DNA of 64,000 nt from the NCBI GenBank assembly GCA_032158295.1, contig CM063256.1:14802953-14866952 (forward strand), written 5' to 3'. The position numbers were made by a program, and so were the translations under genes. Under the pieces are notes generated by a model that saw only the letters and a program-made list of their open reading frames with translations, did not search any database and had not been told where the DNA came from. This DNA is from Pycnopodia helianthoides (taxonomy: Eukaryota > Echinodermata > Asteroidea > Forcipulatida > Asteriidae). Positions within the stretch are counted from its first letter, which is position 1. The number at the start of each line of letters is the position of its first letter. Shown piece after piece: positions 10,906-23,435 of this stretch.

Positions 10906-12461
10906 GTATTTTTGAAGTCTGAGATTACGCTCTATGATCCCCCAAATCGCTTGACCGGTATTACGGGGACATGGCCTTCTCCAACACAGCACCAAGACTT
11001 TAGAATTCACTTCCTGAAAACCTCTTACAAAAATGCACATCATCACTCTCTTCCAGCAGAAACTACAAACACACTACTTGTTCACGCTTGCTTTCCCAAC
11101 AACTTGAAAATACTTGTTAACATAATTTATTTTCTAGCCCGGCGCCTTTGAATGTGTTATACAGGAAAGCGCGCCTTACAAAATGCTGTAGTATTGTTAT
11201 CTTTGGGCACATGATGATGATTTTGAACAAGAACAGACAGTTTACAAAGTTCATATCCATTGCCCCGTTGTAACCTCTATACTGCCGGGGGCATCATCAA
11301 CATATCCCATTGCAATCGTTCCTCTTCCTTCTCCTCATCTAATCCTAACCATCATCATCACCCCCCCCCCAAAAGCACTCATCATCATTTGAAAGACAAC
11401 AGGTGGAAGACAAGTCCCTGATAATGGTTTATCCTTCGGTCTCCGTCAGCCATGGGACGCACTGACGCATAAACCATCGCACCCATCCATTGCCGATTCC
11501 ACCCTATTTCATTAACTCTCATCATCAGCAGTCAACGCTGGCAATTTCTCTCTAATTGGTTCAATTCCAAAGCTATTGTCTGGGGTTCTGCGTCATGAGT
11601 ATCCGTTAGGAGCAGACCGTTTCTCCTTTTTTTCTCTCTTCCTTCTTTCAGTCTCTCTGGACAGTGCCACTTTAATTACCTCGTCAATAGGACGAGGGGG
11701 GGGGGGGGAGATCTAGACGGGAACAGGGGGGTGTAAAACCGAAGGGTCGACGGAGACGGGGAACCGGTATCGGATCGCCTGGGAATCGATTCAACCACAC
11801 CGGTCCCGTGTGCCTGCATGTTCGGTATAGAGAAAAAAGTGAACCGGGTGATATAACCGCACCGGATCTTCATTAGTATCAGTGCGTTGGAGAACACGTA
11901 CTGCAGCTTTTTGTTTTTCAGTGGCTGTTTTTTTTTTAAATGAGTTTCAATTTACTCACTGTGTCCATCTTTGTATAATTCACCGAACGCGGTAATGAGC
12001 ACAGCACAGCTCTATCCTGGGGGGCTATTGTTGTATTTGCATCCCGTACTCAATTGTGCCGTGCCCTATAAAATGACCACACTTCCCTAATTGCATTTTC
12101 ATGTGCACGATGTAGTGCACATTGTTATTCTGCATTTAGTTTAGTTTTTAGTTTCAACAAAGAGAACACGGTATCGATACTTTCTTTCAACAAATGTTAT
12201 CGACAACTTTTTAGTTTCAATAAATACAGTTATACCCAAAATTTAGCCAACTGCACAGTGTGCTAATTAATCGATACCTATCATACCCATCAATCGAGTA
12301 ATCGATAATCGATATTTTAGTATTCTCATCATTAATAATCAATTTGAGTAGAACTTCAACAAGTGAATCAAAACGATTATGATCGTGAACTGTTGGTCAA
12401 AATTATAGTTTTTTTTTTAACGCCGGCACGATGTTATTGGTACAAAGCCCCATGGGCAACT
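10906..12461. other. NOL4 intron 1, no feature recognised
   Basis: Unique sequence with short C and G runs (11362, 11696). 12280-12320 is a cluster of 'atcgat' motifs. No coding signal. Confidence 0.5.
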
Positions 12462-12805
12462 CTAGGCGTGGCCAAGCGATTAAGAGCACCAGACTCAAGC
12501 TTGCCTCTGACCAGCGAGTGTGGGTTCGAGTCCCGGTCGTGGCACTTGCGTCCCGGCCCGTCAGCAAGATACATACCTTAATTGCTTTGCCCTTCGGATG
12601 GGGCATTAAAGCCGTGTAGGTCCTATGCACTATGACTGTTAGTGCACATAAAACGAACCCATCATACTTTATCGTGGAAGAGTAGGGGTTTAAACCCGGT
12701 GTTTCATAGCAAGCACCCTGCTTTATAGGTTTCCTCGGGCTTTTGAGCTGCAGTGATTAAGTTCACTTAATACGAGACATCATTGGTTCCATTACCGGAA
12801 ATATA
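12462..12805 (+). mobile_element. tRNA-Leu-like SINE, copy 1
   Basis: A-box region 'gtggccaagcgattaagagc', anticodon-like CTCAAG, B box 'gggttcgagtccc', then a tRNA-unrelated body ('attgctttgcccttcgg', 'tgcacataaaacgaaccc', 'agttcacttaata'). Matches the two minus-strand copies at 59905-60185 and 60881-61215. Confidence 0.8.
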
Positions 12806-12867
12806 TAATTAAAGATAGTAAACTCAAGGTTTTTGTATTACATGTAGTACATTTATAAGAACCGTCC

Positions 12868-12872
<5 letters not shown>

Positions 12873-12904
<32 letters not shown>
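12873..12904 (+). repeat. Poly-A run
   Basis: Uninterrupted A run of about 31 bases, about 70 bp downstream of SINE copy 1. Confidence 0.9.
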
Positions 12905-12905
<1 letters not shown>

Positions 12906-13068
12906 ACGTGCAAATCCTCGACAATGAAGCAACGTGACTTATCTCGATGATGGCAACAATTTCCTCAAATCAGAAACATTCTCCAAACGACCTGTACCCA
13001 ATATTTTTTACAAAGTGAGGTCATTTGTTCCCAGTAATAATTTTTTTTAAAGAAACGACACGATGCCT

Positions 13069-13320
13069 TTAAAGGCAAAGCGCTCCTTTGGTTTTTGAAA
13101 CCGTTCGATTGTTTTAATCCTGTATCAATGTTGACATAATACCGTTTAAAACTAACCTGAGAAAAATTCATTGCAAAAGGTGTTTTTGAATCCCTCTCTC
13201 TCTTAAACCACATTCCTTAGAAGGGAACCGCTTCTCAGCATGTTATACATTATCAAAAGCTGCAGTGCTTCTTTACCAAGTAAGTTTACTAGGGCCATTA
13301 ATTTTTTAGAGTAATTACCA
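13069..13320 (+). mobile_element. TTAA element, family H copy 1 (degraded 3' end)
   Basis: TTAAAGGCAAAG start, body similar to 33526-33665, ending in a family D-like tail (agtaattaccaaag). A hybrid or ancestral type between families. Confidence 0.5.
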
Positions 13321-13362
13321 AAGCAGAGTCGAGAAAGACTCTGCTTAGGGTCGAAACGTCAG
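13321..13362 (+). other. Hairpin plus CGAAACGTC motif (retroelement-tail-like)
   Basis: Perfect 10-bp stem AAGCAGAGTC/GACTCTGCTT with a 6-base loop, followed by 'agggtcgaaacgtcagg'. Motifs of this type occur near ends of some Penelope-like retroelements; no reverse transcriptase is seen nearby. Confidence 0.3.
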
Positions 13363-13751
13363 GCCACTAAATATTTTTTTTTTTGCATTTTCTACTACAT
13401 GTCCTTTTGGTTGGTATAAGCAGTTTGCAACAGCTAATTCTGTTTTCCCATAATTACCAAAGGTATCCTTTCAACGGGCTCCAGAGCCGCCTAGAGCACG
13501 ATGTCCTCCACCCAGTACACAGATCCAGTGGGCAGGGTTCCCGCTGAGCGGGATAGCCGGTGTATTACAGAATAAACACTCCTTAGTGTTTGGATGGTAA
13601 TGTTGAATCGTGTTTCGTTGCGGTAAATGTCCTCATGTTACACGGCCCACAAGAAGGAATCGAAGACCGACTTTCATTTTGGAATGTGGGCTGGGAAAGG
13701 GGGTATAGTCTTGTTTCGAGAAGCACATCTACGGAGCTCTGGAAAATGCCA

Positions 13752-14328
13752 CTCTCACAATTTTTGTATATACTACTAAACCCCATACTTGTTCCAAACA
13801 GTGAACACATAATAATATTCTATTTCTTTTAAAACAGACATGTACGAAGCTCTGGTATTGCCATCCAAAGATAATTTACTGCATGATGATGACGTCATAA
13901 ACCTATGATGACGACATTCTGAGATGATTCATCTTCGGATGTCGACATCATGAAAGTAAGATGTGGACTTCCCGAGACAATTCATCATGGGATGATAAAC
14001 ATCCTGAAAATGTCGAGTATCCAAGATAAACTTCCTTGAGAAGGTACCATCCTAATTGCAGGATGTTGTCATCCCGAGAAAACAAAACATCTGGAAGACG
14101 AATATTCTACTTTCAAGATGTCGTCATCCCGAGACAATTCATCTTAAATTTGTCGACATCGTACCTTTATGATCTCATCATCCTGCCGTAAATTATCTCA
14201 GGATCTCAATATTAAAGTTGGATGGCACTTCCAGAGCTCCGTACAAGTCTATTGGGAGAGGAAGAATGATGTATTTCCACTGCTTGGAAAAAAAGGGTTT
14301 AGTAGTAGTATACAAAAATGCGAGAATC
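13752..14328. mobile_element. Long foldback element with degenerate tandem core
   Basis: Inverted arms start 'tctcacaatttttgtata' / 'tatacaaaaatgcgaga' and include 'gtacgaagctctgg' / 'ccagagctccgtac'. Core 13900-14180 is a series of degenerate 'gatgtcgtcatcccgagaca' units. Confidence 0.72.
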
Positions 14329-15442
14329 ACGCTGTCTCGATGGGAATATTTTTCTGATATTTGCAGCCTCGAGTGTCGTGTATCATTTGAAACGTTCCAT
14401 ACCTCAGAATTCAGAATTATTGAAAGGTCTGCTTAGGAAACTAAACAAATTGAGTCTATTTTTTGATGGATGTCACGTAGCGCGGTTCGTCTTTGTACGA
14501 AGCACTTCAAACTGGTTGACAGACCCACATATACCTTTATCCCTCTGTCACAAAATGGTCATGCTCCCTGTATACAATACGTAATATCAATATCAATATC
14601 AAAGAAACCAGACTATGTTGTATGTTACCTTTCAGCCTTTTTTTTGTCACATTTAATTCGACTGAAAGACAAGACAAAATCTGCACCGGCAGAGTTGAGA
14701 GAGAGTCTGTATTATTGATTGACACCTCATATTTCTGTTTATTTATTCATTTGAAATCTTTCTGGTCATGAAACCAAGGGACCCTCAAAAGCGTACAGCA
14801 CTGTAACCAGTAGGTCTGAAGAGACCTGCACAGAGAAGATATTGAACAAAACGTTCAGTTACAGATGTGGGAGGGAAACACAAACAGCTTCAAAAATCAC
14901 ATTTTGTGTTTATTTTAGATCTTTCTGGTAATACAAGCATGGGATCCTCAAGATCCTCAAGATCCTAAACCCGTATGTGTGAAGATACCTGTGTAGAGAA
15001 AATGATGACAAAATGCTACTTTTTAAATGTTTAAATAATATAATGGATATCACTTTGTTTTGTACCTTCAGACGAATGCATAAGCCAGTGTGTGTGATTC
15101 AATAGACGTAAAACCAAGACAGTCCCATCGGCAACTACTGGTTATTTACTCAAACTTCTCTACGTTATTGGGTTGTTAACGATACAATATGGGTCAATCG
15201 AGTTATAATCAATTTTACACTCTCATTCGAATTAACATCACGTGATTTCGCCTTTAATAGCAATTTCATCAAGTGGTAATGTTGAATTACACGTCCACGG
15301 AGTCGAATTGGCACACATACCAACTTAGTCGTGTGCCCTGTATACGTCATAGCGATTGATTCGTATGAATGACATCAAAGGGGGACAGACTGTTTACACC
15401 CAACTCCCGATTTGGTTATAGACCCTTCTTTTGTTGATCATC
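14329..15442. other. NOL4 intron 1, weak duplication only
   Basis: 14750-14860 and 14910-15010 share 'atctttctggt', 'ccctcaa'/'tcctcaa' and 'agagaa' in the same order: an old direct duplication. Nothing else seen. Confidence 0.4.
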
Positions 15443-15981
15443 AAACTGCACTGGTTGGCATGGAGGGCCGAATATTAGCAAAACAGTCAATCGCGGGAAC
15501 AGAACGTTGTGACCAAATTCAGCGTTTCTGCAAACTTTCAATACAAAATAATATACATCCTATCATTGGTTGCTTTGTTTCCAACAAATTTTTTGAATGA
15601 TTGTGTGACATTGTTACAAACTGTGGCTATCCGTTTTTGCTTCGCATTTATGGATTCCCATAGTTTTCCAACCATGGTTGGCAAAAACTTGGGCTGTGAC
15701 GTTGCAAAAGAAAGGTCTACATGTATACCATTCTATTGCAAGGTCACAGCCCGAGTTTTTGACATAAATGCAAAGCAAAAGCAGACTAACCACAGTTTGT
15801 AACAATGTTACGCAACTATTAAAAAATACTGCTGCATTTGTTGAAAGCAAAGCAATCAAATCATGAGGATGTATTCTTTTTAACTGAAAGTTTGCAGAAA
15901 TGTTGAATTTGGTCACAACATCTGTGAACACGATGGATGGTTTTGCGAACATTCGGCCGTCCATGCCAACCAGCGCGGTTT
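15443..15981. mobile_element. Long foldback element, about 540 bp
   Basis: Left 'ctggttggcatggagggccg' pairs with right 'cggccgtccatgccaaccag'; similarity continues inward nearly to the centre near 15715 ('gggctgtgacgttgcaa' / 'ttgcaaggtcacagccc'). Confidence 0.75.
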
Positions 15982-16070
15982 ATTTATCAAGTTGGGAAGG
16001 TAGTGCATTCTGCTCTACCAGCCAGGCTCCTAGTGAATGATAACCCATGCCTACATCATTACGGACTGTA

Positions 16071-16215
16071 AAGGGGGTAACCCTGTTTCAGCCCCAGGAG
16101 TAGGTGGTAACGTGCCCCTGGTGATGGTTGATTTGGGTCGACAGCCCAAATCAGTAAAGTGTAGCCCTCACCTTGGAGTGGCCGTCTGGCCTTGCGAGTT
16201 AGGCAATATCTCATA
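16071..16215 (-). repeat. Possible repeat element body
   Basis: Minus strand 'ggcacgttaccacctactcc' and 'ggggctgaaacagggttacc' look like an interspersed repeat seen in marine invertebrates, recalled only. No second copy in the window. Confidence 0.3.
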
Positions 16216-16439
16216 AAAAATATATAAAAAACAACATAAAAAAACCCAAACAATGGAAATGTCTATTCATGCTATCACGTCAATTTTGTAAGAAGATGGT
16301 ATAAAATGGTATCAGTGTAAAGTCAGACGTGCACCTTTTACTTCGTGTGACATGATTTCTTGAACTTGTACGTTGCCGTTTGGAAGAAATCGTTCAAAGC
16401 CCCACATTGAGGGCCGCTGTCAGCACGTGCCGACATATT

Positions 16440-16833
16440 TTAAAGGTACACGTTGCCTTGAATCGGCCGAGTTGGTCTATAAAAAGCGTTTGTAAACCGT
16501 TTGTTATAAAATGCATATGGTTAGAAAGATGTTTTAAAAGTAGAATACAATGATCCGCTCAAATATGCCTCGAAATTGCGTGGTTTTCCTTTGACATCGT
16601 GAATTAACACAGTCGGCCATTTTATGGAGTCAAACTGTTGACTCCACAAAATGGCCGACCGTGTTAGTTCGCAAAAGTTCAAGGAAAACCACGCAATTTC
16701 GAGGCATATTTTGTGTGGATCATTGTATTCTACTTTTAAAACATCTTTCTAACCATATGCATTTTACAGCAAACGGTTACAAACGCTTTTTTATAGACCA
16801 ACTCGACCAATCCAAGGCAACGTGTACCTTTAG
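16440..16833. mobile_element. Full-length palindromic element, family B copy 1
   Basis: 394 bp that fold back on themselves nearly end to end: arms about 16443-16635 and 16640-16833, meeting at a short centre around 'actgttgact'. Edges are TTAA and TTAG. Ends read AAAGGTACACGTTGCCTTG. A hairpin-type MITE; double-stranded RNA would form if transcribed with NOL4 intron 1. Confidence 0.85.
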
Positions 16834-17276
16834 TATGTCCATTGTCTTAACCACATTGTACTCACTGGTCAGCTTAGATACCATGATATCCTAAGCTGGG
16901 CCATGCCACACGTCTAGGGAGAGGGGTAATAATCAATAGGGGTCGTTGGTTTGGTTAGGAGGGGGAAGGACAAATCTCTGCCAGCATTCTTTGTGTACAA
17001 AATCAGTATTGTGAATTGTCAATGGTATATGAAACCAAAATTATAAAACTTAATCAATTAAGCAAACAAACAGGCTTAAAATAACACAAGCAATACCTGT
17101 CCATGTAAACAACAGGCTTAGTTTACTAACAAATCGTTGACAAAAGGAAGAAAAAAAACTCTTAACCTGTGGAAAAAGCTTAGAAGCATGGCCGACAACG
17201 TACCACGGGGGCGTTGCAACCAAACGCTGGAGGAGTTGAAGTGTTGGCTCAACTAGCAGAAAATTGGAACTCGGTA

Positions 17277-17663
17277 TTAAAGGAACATTACAGAATTGGT
17301 AATTGTAAAATATACTTTTGATCACAGATTTACATAAAACTTACACGGTCTAATGATGACGATAGTAGAAAACATCCCTGAAATATTTCTGTCTGAAATG
17401 CCATATTTGATGAGAAATGAATTAATTAACTTTCCGATTGGAGTTTATCGCTCAGTGAGCCTTTTATTCATTTGTTGAACCTATATGATTTCATGCAAAT
17501 TAATGTGTAATCGGTTTTTCACTATTTTTTTGTGACCCAGATGGCCGATCGATCTCAAACTTCTACAGGTTTGTCAGTTTATGTATATGATGGATTACAT
17601 AAAGTGCTTACACTGCCAGCAACTGTTTTGTTAGCAAAAACCAATTCTGTAATGTTCCTTTAA
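17277..17663 (-). mobile_element. TTAA miniature element, family A copy 2
   Basis: 387 bp, inverted relative to copy 1, TTAA at both ends and the same AGGAACATTACAGAATTGG terminal repeats. In NOL4 intron 1. Confidence 0.85.
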
Positions 17664-18129
17664 AGCTTGTGTATAGACTGTCTATAAATGTTAACATTGA
17701 GACTCAACGAACATGTGCACTTTTCTGAAAAAACAATAATAATAACCTCACTCTCACGTTGAATGGTGCTTAGTCGTCATTCAAGAAAGCTTTCAGACAA
17801 TTAAAAGTTCACTAACTTGGGTTTCACGAATGGGGGCGCTGTTCTTTATGATCACAACAGCTGTAGCAGGAAGTCACGTTTACACTTGGCACGTACAACA
17901 AGTTAGTCAATATAATAAATTCCTTCCCAAATAAAACAAGGAATCTCTAAAAACAACTTCCTTCATCTGCAACCAAGGAAGGAGGATGGTTTACACGCCC
18001 CTGTTATGACGTCACATTTTTACATGAATATGTAGTTTGATATTAGCATATTAAGATGGTAAGAAGCCCCTCTCATATGTACAAAAGAGGTCAATGTTAA
18101 CTTCGAGTTGCGAGTTATATGCATCAGTG

Positions 18130-18501
18130 TTAACGGCACTGGACACGTTTGGTAATTGTCGAAGACCAGTATTCTCACTTGGTGTATCCCATGCATAAAA
18201 TAACAAACCTGTGAAAATTTGGGCTCAATTGGTTTTCGAATTTGCAAAAGAATAATGAAAGAAAAAACACCCTTGTTGCATCACTTTGTGTGCTTTCAGA
18301 TGCATAAGAAAAGGCTTCAGCTATAAGTCTTTTATTATTTGAGTGAGAAATTACCTCTTTCTCAAAAACTACGTTACTTCAGAGTGAGCCGTTTCTCACA
18401 ATGTTTTATACTATCAACAGCTCTCCATTGCTCGTTACCAAGTAAGTTTTTATGCTAACAATTCTTTTGAGTAATTACCAAAAGTGTCCAGTGCCCTTTA
18501 A
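18130..18501 (+). mobile_element. TTAA miniature element, family D copy 1
   Basis: 372 bp, TTAA at both ends, inverted ends of the type GGCACTGGACACKTTTGGTAATT. It contains 'aacaaacctgtgaaaatttgggctc', a diverged version of the block seen in families A and C. Confidence 0.8.
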
Positions 18502-20600
<2,099 letters not shown>

Positions 20601-20607
20601 CGGTATG

Positions 20608-20812
20608 TATGGTGGCCCTGGAGGGACATCGAACATGTGTATTTACGTTAATATTTACGTAAATATTCACGTAAATAATCGCGACAGGGACAATAATCGC
20701 AAATATGCTTTCATGTTTCCGTGAATGTTTGCAATTTGGGGCACAACTCGTGAATATTTACGTAAATGTTAGCGTAAATATATATGTTCGATGTCCCTTC
20801 AGGGCCACCATA
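20608..20812. mobile_element. Palindromic MITE with 6-bp target duplication
   Basis: 205 bp, inverted ends TATGGTGGCCCTGGAGGGAC, flanked by GGTATG on both sides (20602-20607, 20813-20818). Interior rich in 'atttacgtaaat' palindromes. Confidence 0.8.
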
Positions 20813-20818
20813 GGTATG

Positions 20819-22571
20819 ATCGTGTGATGTTTATTTTGTACGAGTTAAATTTGTTTCAAACCCTTTATTATCACAGTGACTCAAGAAACAAGGCTTGAAG
20901 CTGGTGTCCACACCGATTACCTGTGTTATTACAATGTTCTCGTCAACAGGGGGACCAGACGAAGCTGGCCTGTGGCCGGAGTACGTCCTTTTGAGGTCAT
21001 TCTCCACTGTCCGCACACGGCCCGTCCGGACAATATTCTGGACAAGGTGAAGCCGAGGATGATAACAACAGGGTGCTTGAGGAGTGGTAAAAGATGCGGA
21101 TGGTAAATCGACAAAGTGGACAACTTTGGAAGGGAATTCGACAATCTAGTGATAGGGTCATAGACTCAGGCTGAAGAAGGGGGGCTTAGTGCAGATTGAT
21201 CCGTGTCAACATGTGGAGCTAACTATAGACAGAAGGGGGTGCAAGACAGACAGAGAGACGTAAGGAGGGAGACATAAAGATCAATGATGCAAGACCTGGG
21301 CAGCAGGAGAGCTCGGGATGGCAGGCTGGGGTAGACTCTATATTACAGGAAATAGATAGGAGTATAGAGAGAATGAGAGTGAGGGACGAAGAAGAAAAAA
21401 AAAGCAATAAGGGCCCACTCACTCCGGGAGCTCTGTGTGGAGGATGGGAAACGGACAGGTGGAAGGCGGGCGGGGGTAATCACTTATCCGTCCCGCGGTC
21501 CCAGTGTGGCTACGATGGGGGACCGCCACCGGCGCCAGGCGACCCACAGGCCGGAACGAGAAGGGGAAATTACAACGCTCCTGCGAAACGGCCTGGTCAA
21601 TATACGCAGAGTTATACGGGGCCAGTCGCTCCGGCGCAAGAAGACTGATGGGCGGTCGTGAATTTTGAGTTTGAAGTAGATTACGGGACTGTAGCTCTCT
21701 TTCTGTATATGTCGGGAAAGAGGGGGGGGGGGAGGGGGGGGGGGGTTGGAAAGACTATAGGCTGGGGATCAAATTATGAAGTGGCAGTCGGAGTTGATGC
21801 ATGGTATAAGGGTAAGGATTTGTTATTAGATCCAGTATAAAGCTCGTATTGATTTACAGCTACGAGTACGACTGATTCTTATTAACATTTTGGTGATTGT
21901 TAATGTAATCTAGCCCATTGTGGAGTGCATGTCTTTGTTGGGGCGTTTTGTACGATGCACCATACAACAGTACTCCGTTGAGTTACACAATAATATTCAC
22001 AATAAAAAAGAGGTAAACAATTGGATGGAAACAACCGTCACACGTTTCTGTAGACAACCCCCCCCCTCAAAAATCTCTAGAAGTTGAATGGTCCCCGGCG
22101 ATCCCAAGGGAGGAAAAGGAAAACCTTATTATCGTCGAGAGGCAAGAATTCATTCACAGTTCGTGTGACCTCTCACGGATGACATCAAAAACCATACCCC
22201 GATCATGCCATTTTTCCATGGTGCCGTATCGATATTTCCATCCCTGAGAAATCGGTAGTTATCGACGACATCGAACGGCCCATCGGAGCAAAATTATACG
22301 ACGGTGGGGTCGTGTTGGCTCGAATCTTCGCGTCTATGAGTCTTTGTACTCGTACTGCACTCCTCCGTGCTCTCTCCAATGTGTGCGCATGTATCGGCAG
22401 AGGATACACCACAGACTCGAAGAAAAACAGAAACTGTGATCCCGGGCAATGCTTGAGTTGGCACGGCGGGGCGACTGATCTGGGGGGGTTATTTAATGAA
22501 GGGAGGAGACGCACTACCACGCTCCGTATCTCGTAGTGCGGGATGAAGGTGGTGGGACATTATAGACTCCC

Positions 22572-22602
<31 letters not shown>

Positions 22603-23050
22603 CCTCTCTCTCATTTCACATCCCATAACTCCGGGTACATCCTCGAGCAAACTAGGCAATGTGTTCTTGGGGTATTGCTTCTTAAAGTGATGGATCATAC
22701 TCGGCATGTGTTTATTCAAATGTATTACGGGACAGCCGCGGTTGGGCGGGAGGCACACAGAGAGAGAGAGAGAGAGAGAGTGTGGATTTCTCGTGCTAGG
22801 GTTCTAATAAGACAGTGTGGCCCGTTCAACATTTTCAGAAACATCCCAGTCAACGTAATTCATATTACAATCCACTGGACGGCTCTTTGTACCGTGCACC
22901 AGCTTGTTTTATACACTGATTAAAAAATAGTATGCATGCGCACAGATGCAATTTAGTAAATAGCACATAGAGGTGGCGTTTAAGATCTTGTGCAAGTAAA
23001 AAAAAACAAAAAAACAGCACAATCAAGATTTTTTTCCTGGACAAAAAATC
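20819..23050. other. NOL4 intron 1, CG-richer unique block
   Basis: 20920-21660 and 22080-22540 are richer in GC and CG than the intron average. A possible small exon (20921-21037, minus) is described among the findings. No other gene signal. Confidence 0.4.
22577..22781 (+). repeat. (TC)n and (GA)n tracts
   Basis: A TC tract at 22577-22613 and a GA tract at 22757-22781, in opposite sense to each other. A further TC tract is at 9043-9068. Confidence 0.85.
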
Positions 23051-23053
23051 AAC

Positions 23054-23435
23054 AGGAACATTACAGAATTGGTTTTTGCTAATAAAACAGTTGCTGGCAG
23101 TGTAAGCACTTTATGTAACCCACCATATACGTAAACTGACAAACCTGTAGAAGTTTGAGATCGATCGGCCATCTGGGTCACGAGAAAATAGTGAAAGACC
23201 GATTACACGTTTTGCATGAAATCATATAGATTCAACAAATGAATGAAACGCTCACTGAGCGATAATCTCCAATCGGAAAATTAGTTTATTCATTTCTCAT
23301 CAGATATTGCATTTCGGACATAAATATTTCAAGGGATGTCTTCTACTATCATCATCATTAGACCGTGTAAGTTTTATGTAAATCTGTCATCAAAAAGTAT
23401 ATTTTACAAGTTTTTTTCTTACCAATTCTGTAATG
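23054..23435 (+). mobile_element. TTAA miniature element, family A copy 3 (ends eroded)
   Basis: Full-length body, but the left TTAA is lost and the right end stops at the TAATG of the terminal repeat. An older or partly deleted copy in NOL4 intron 1. Confidence 0.8.

Noticed and set aside
12462..12550. Functional tRNA-Leu gene
   Set aside because: Acceptor stem halves do not pair and the same body follows in two other copies, so it is a SINE.
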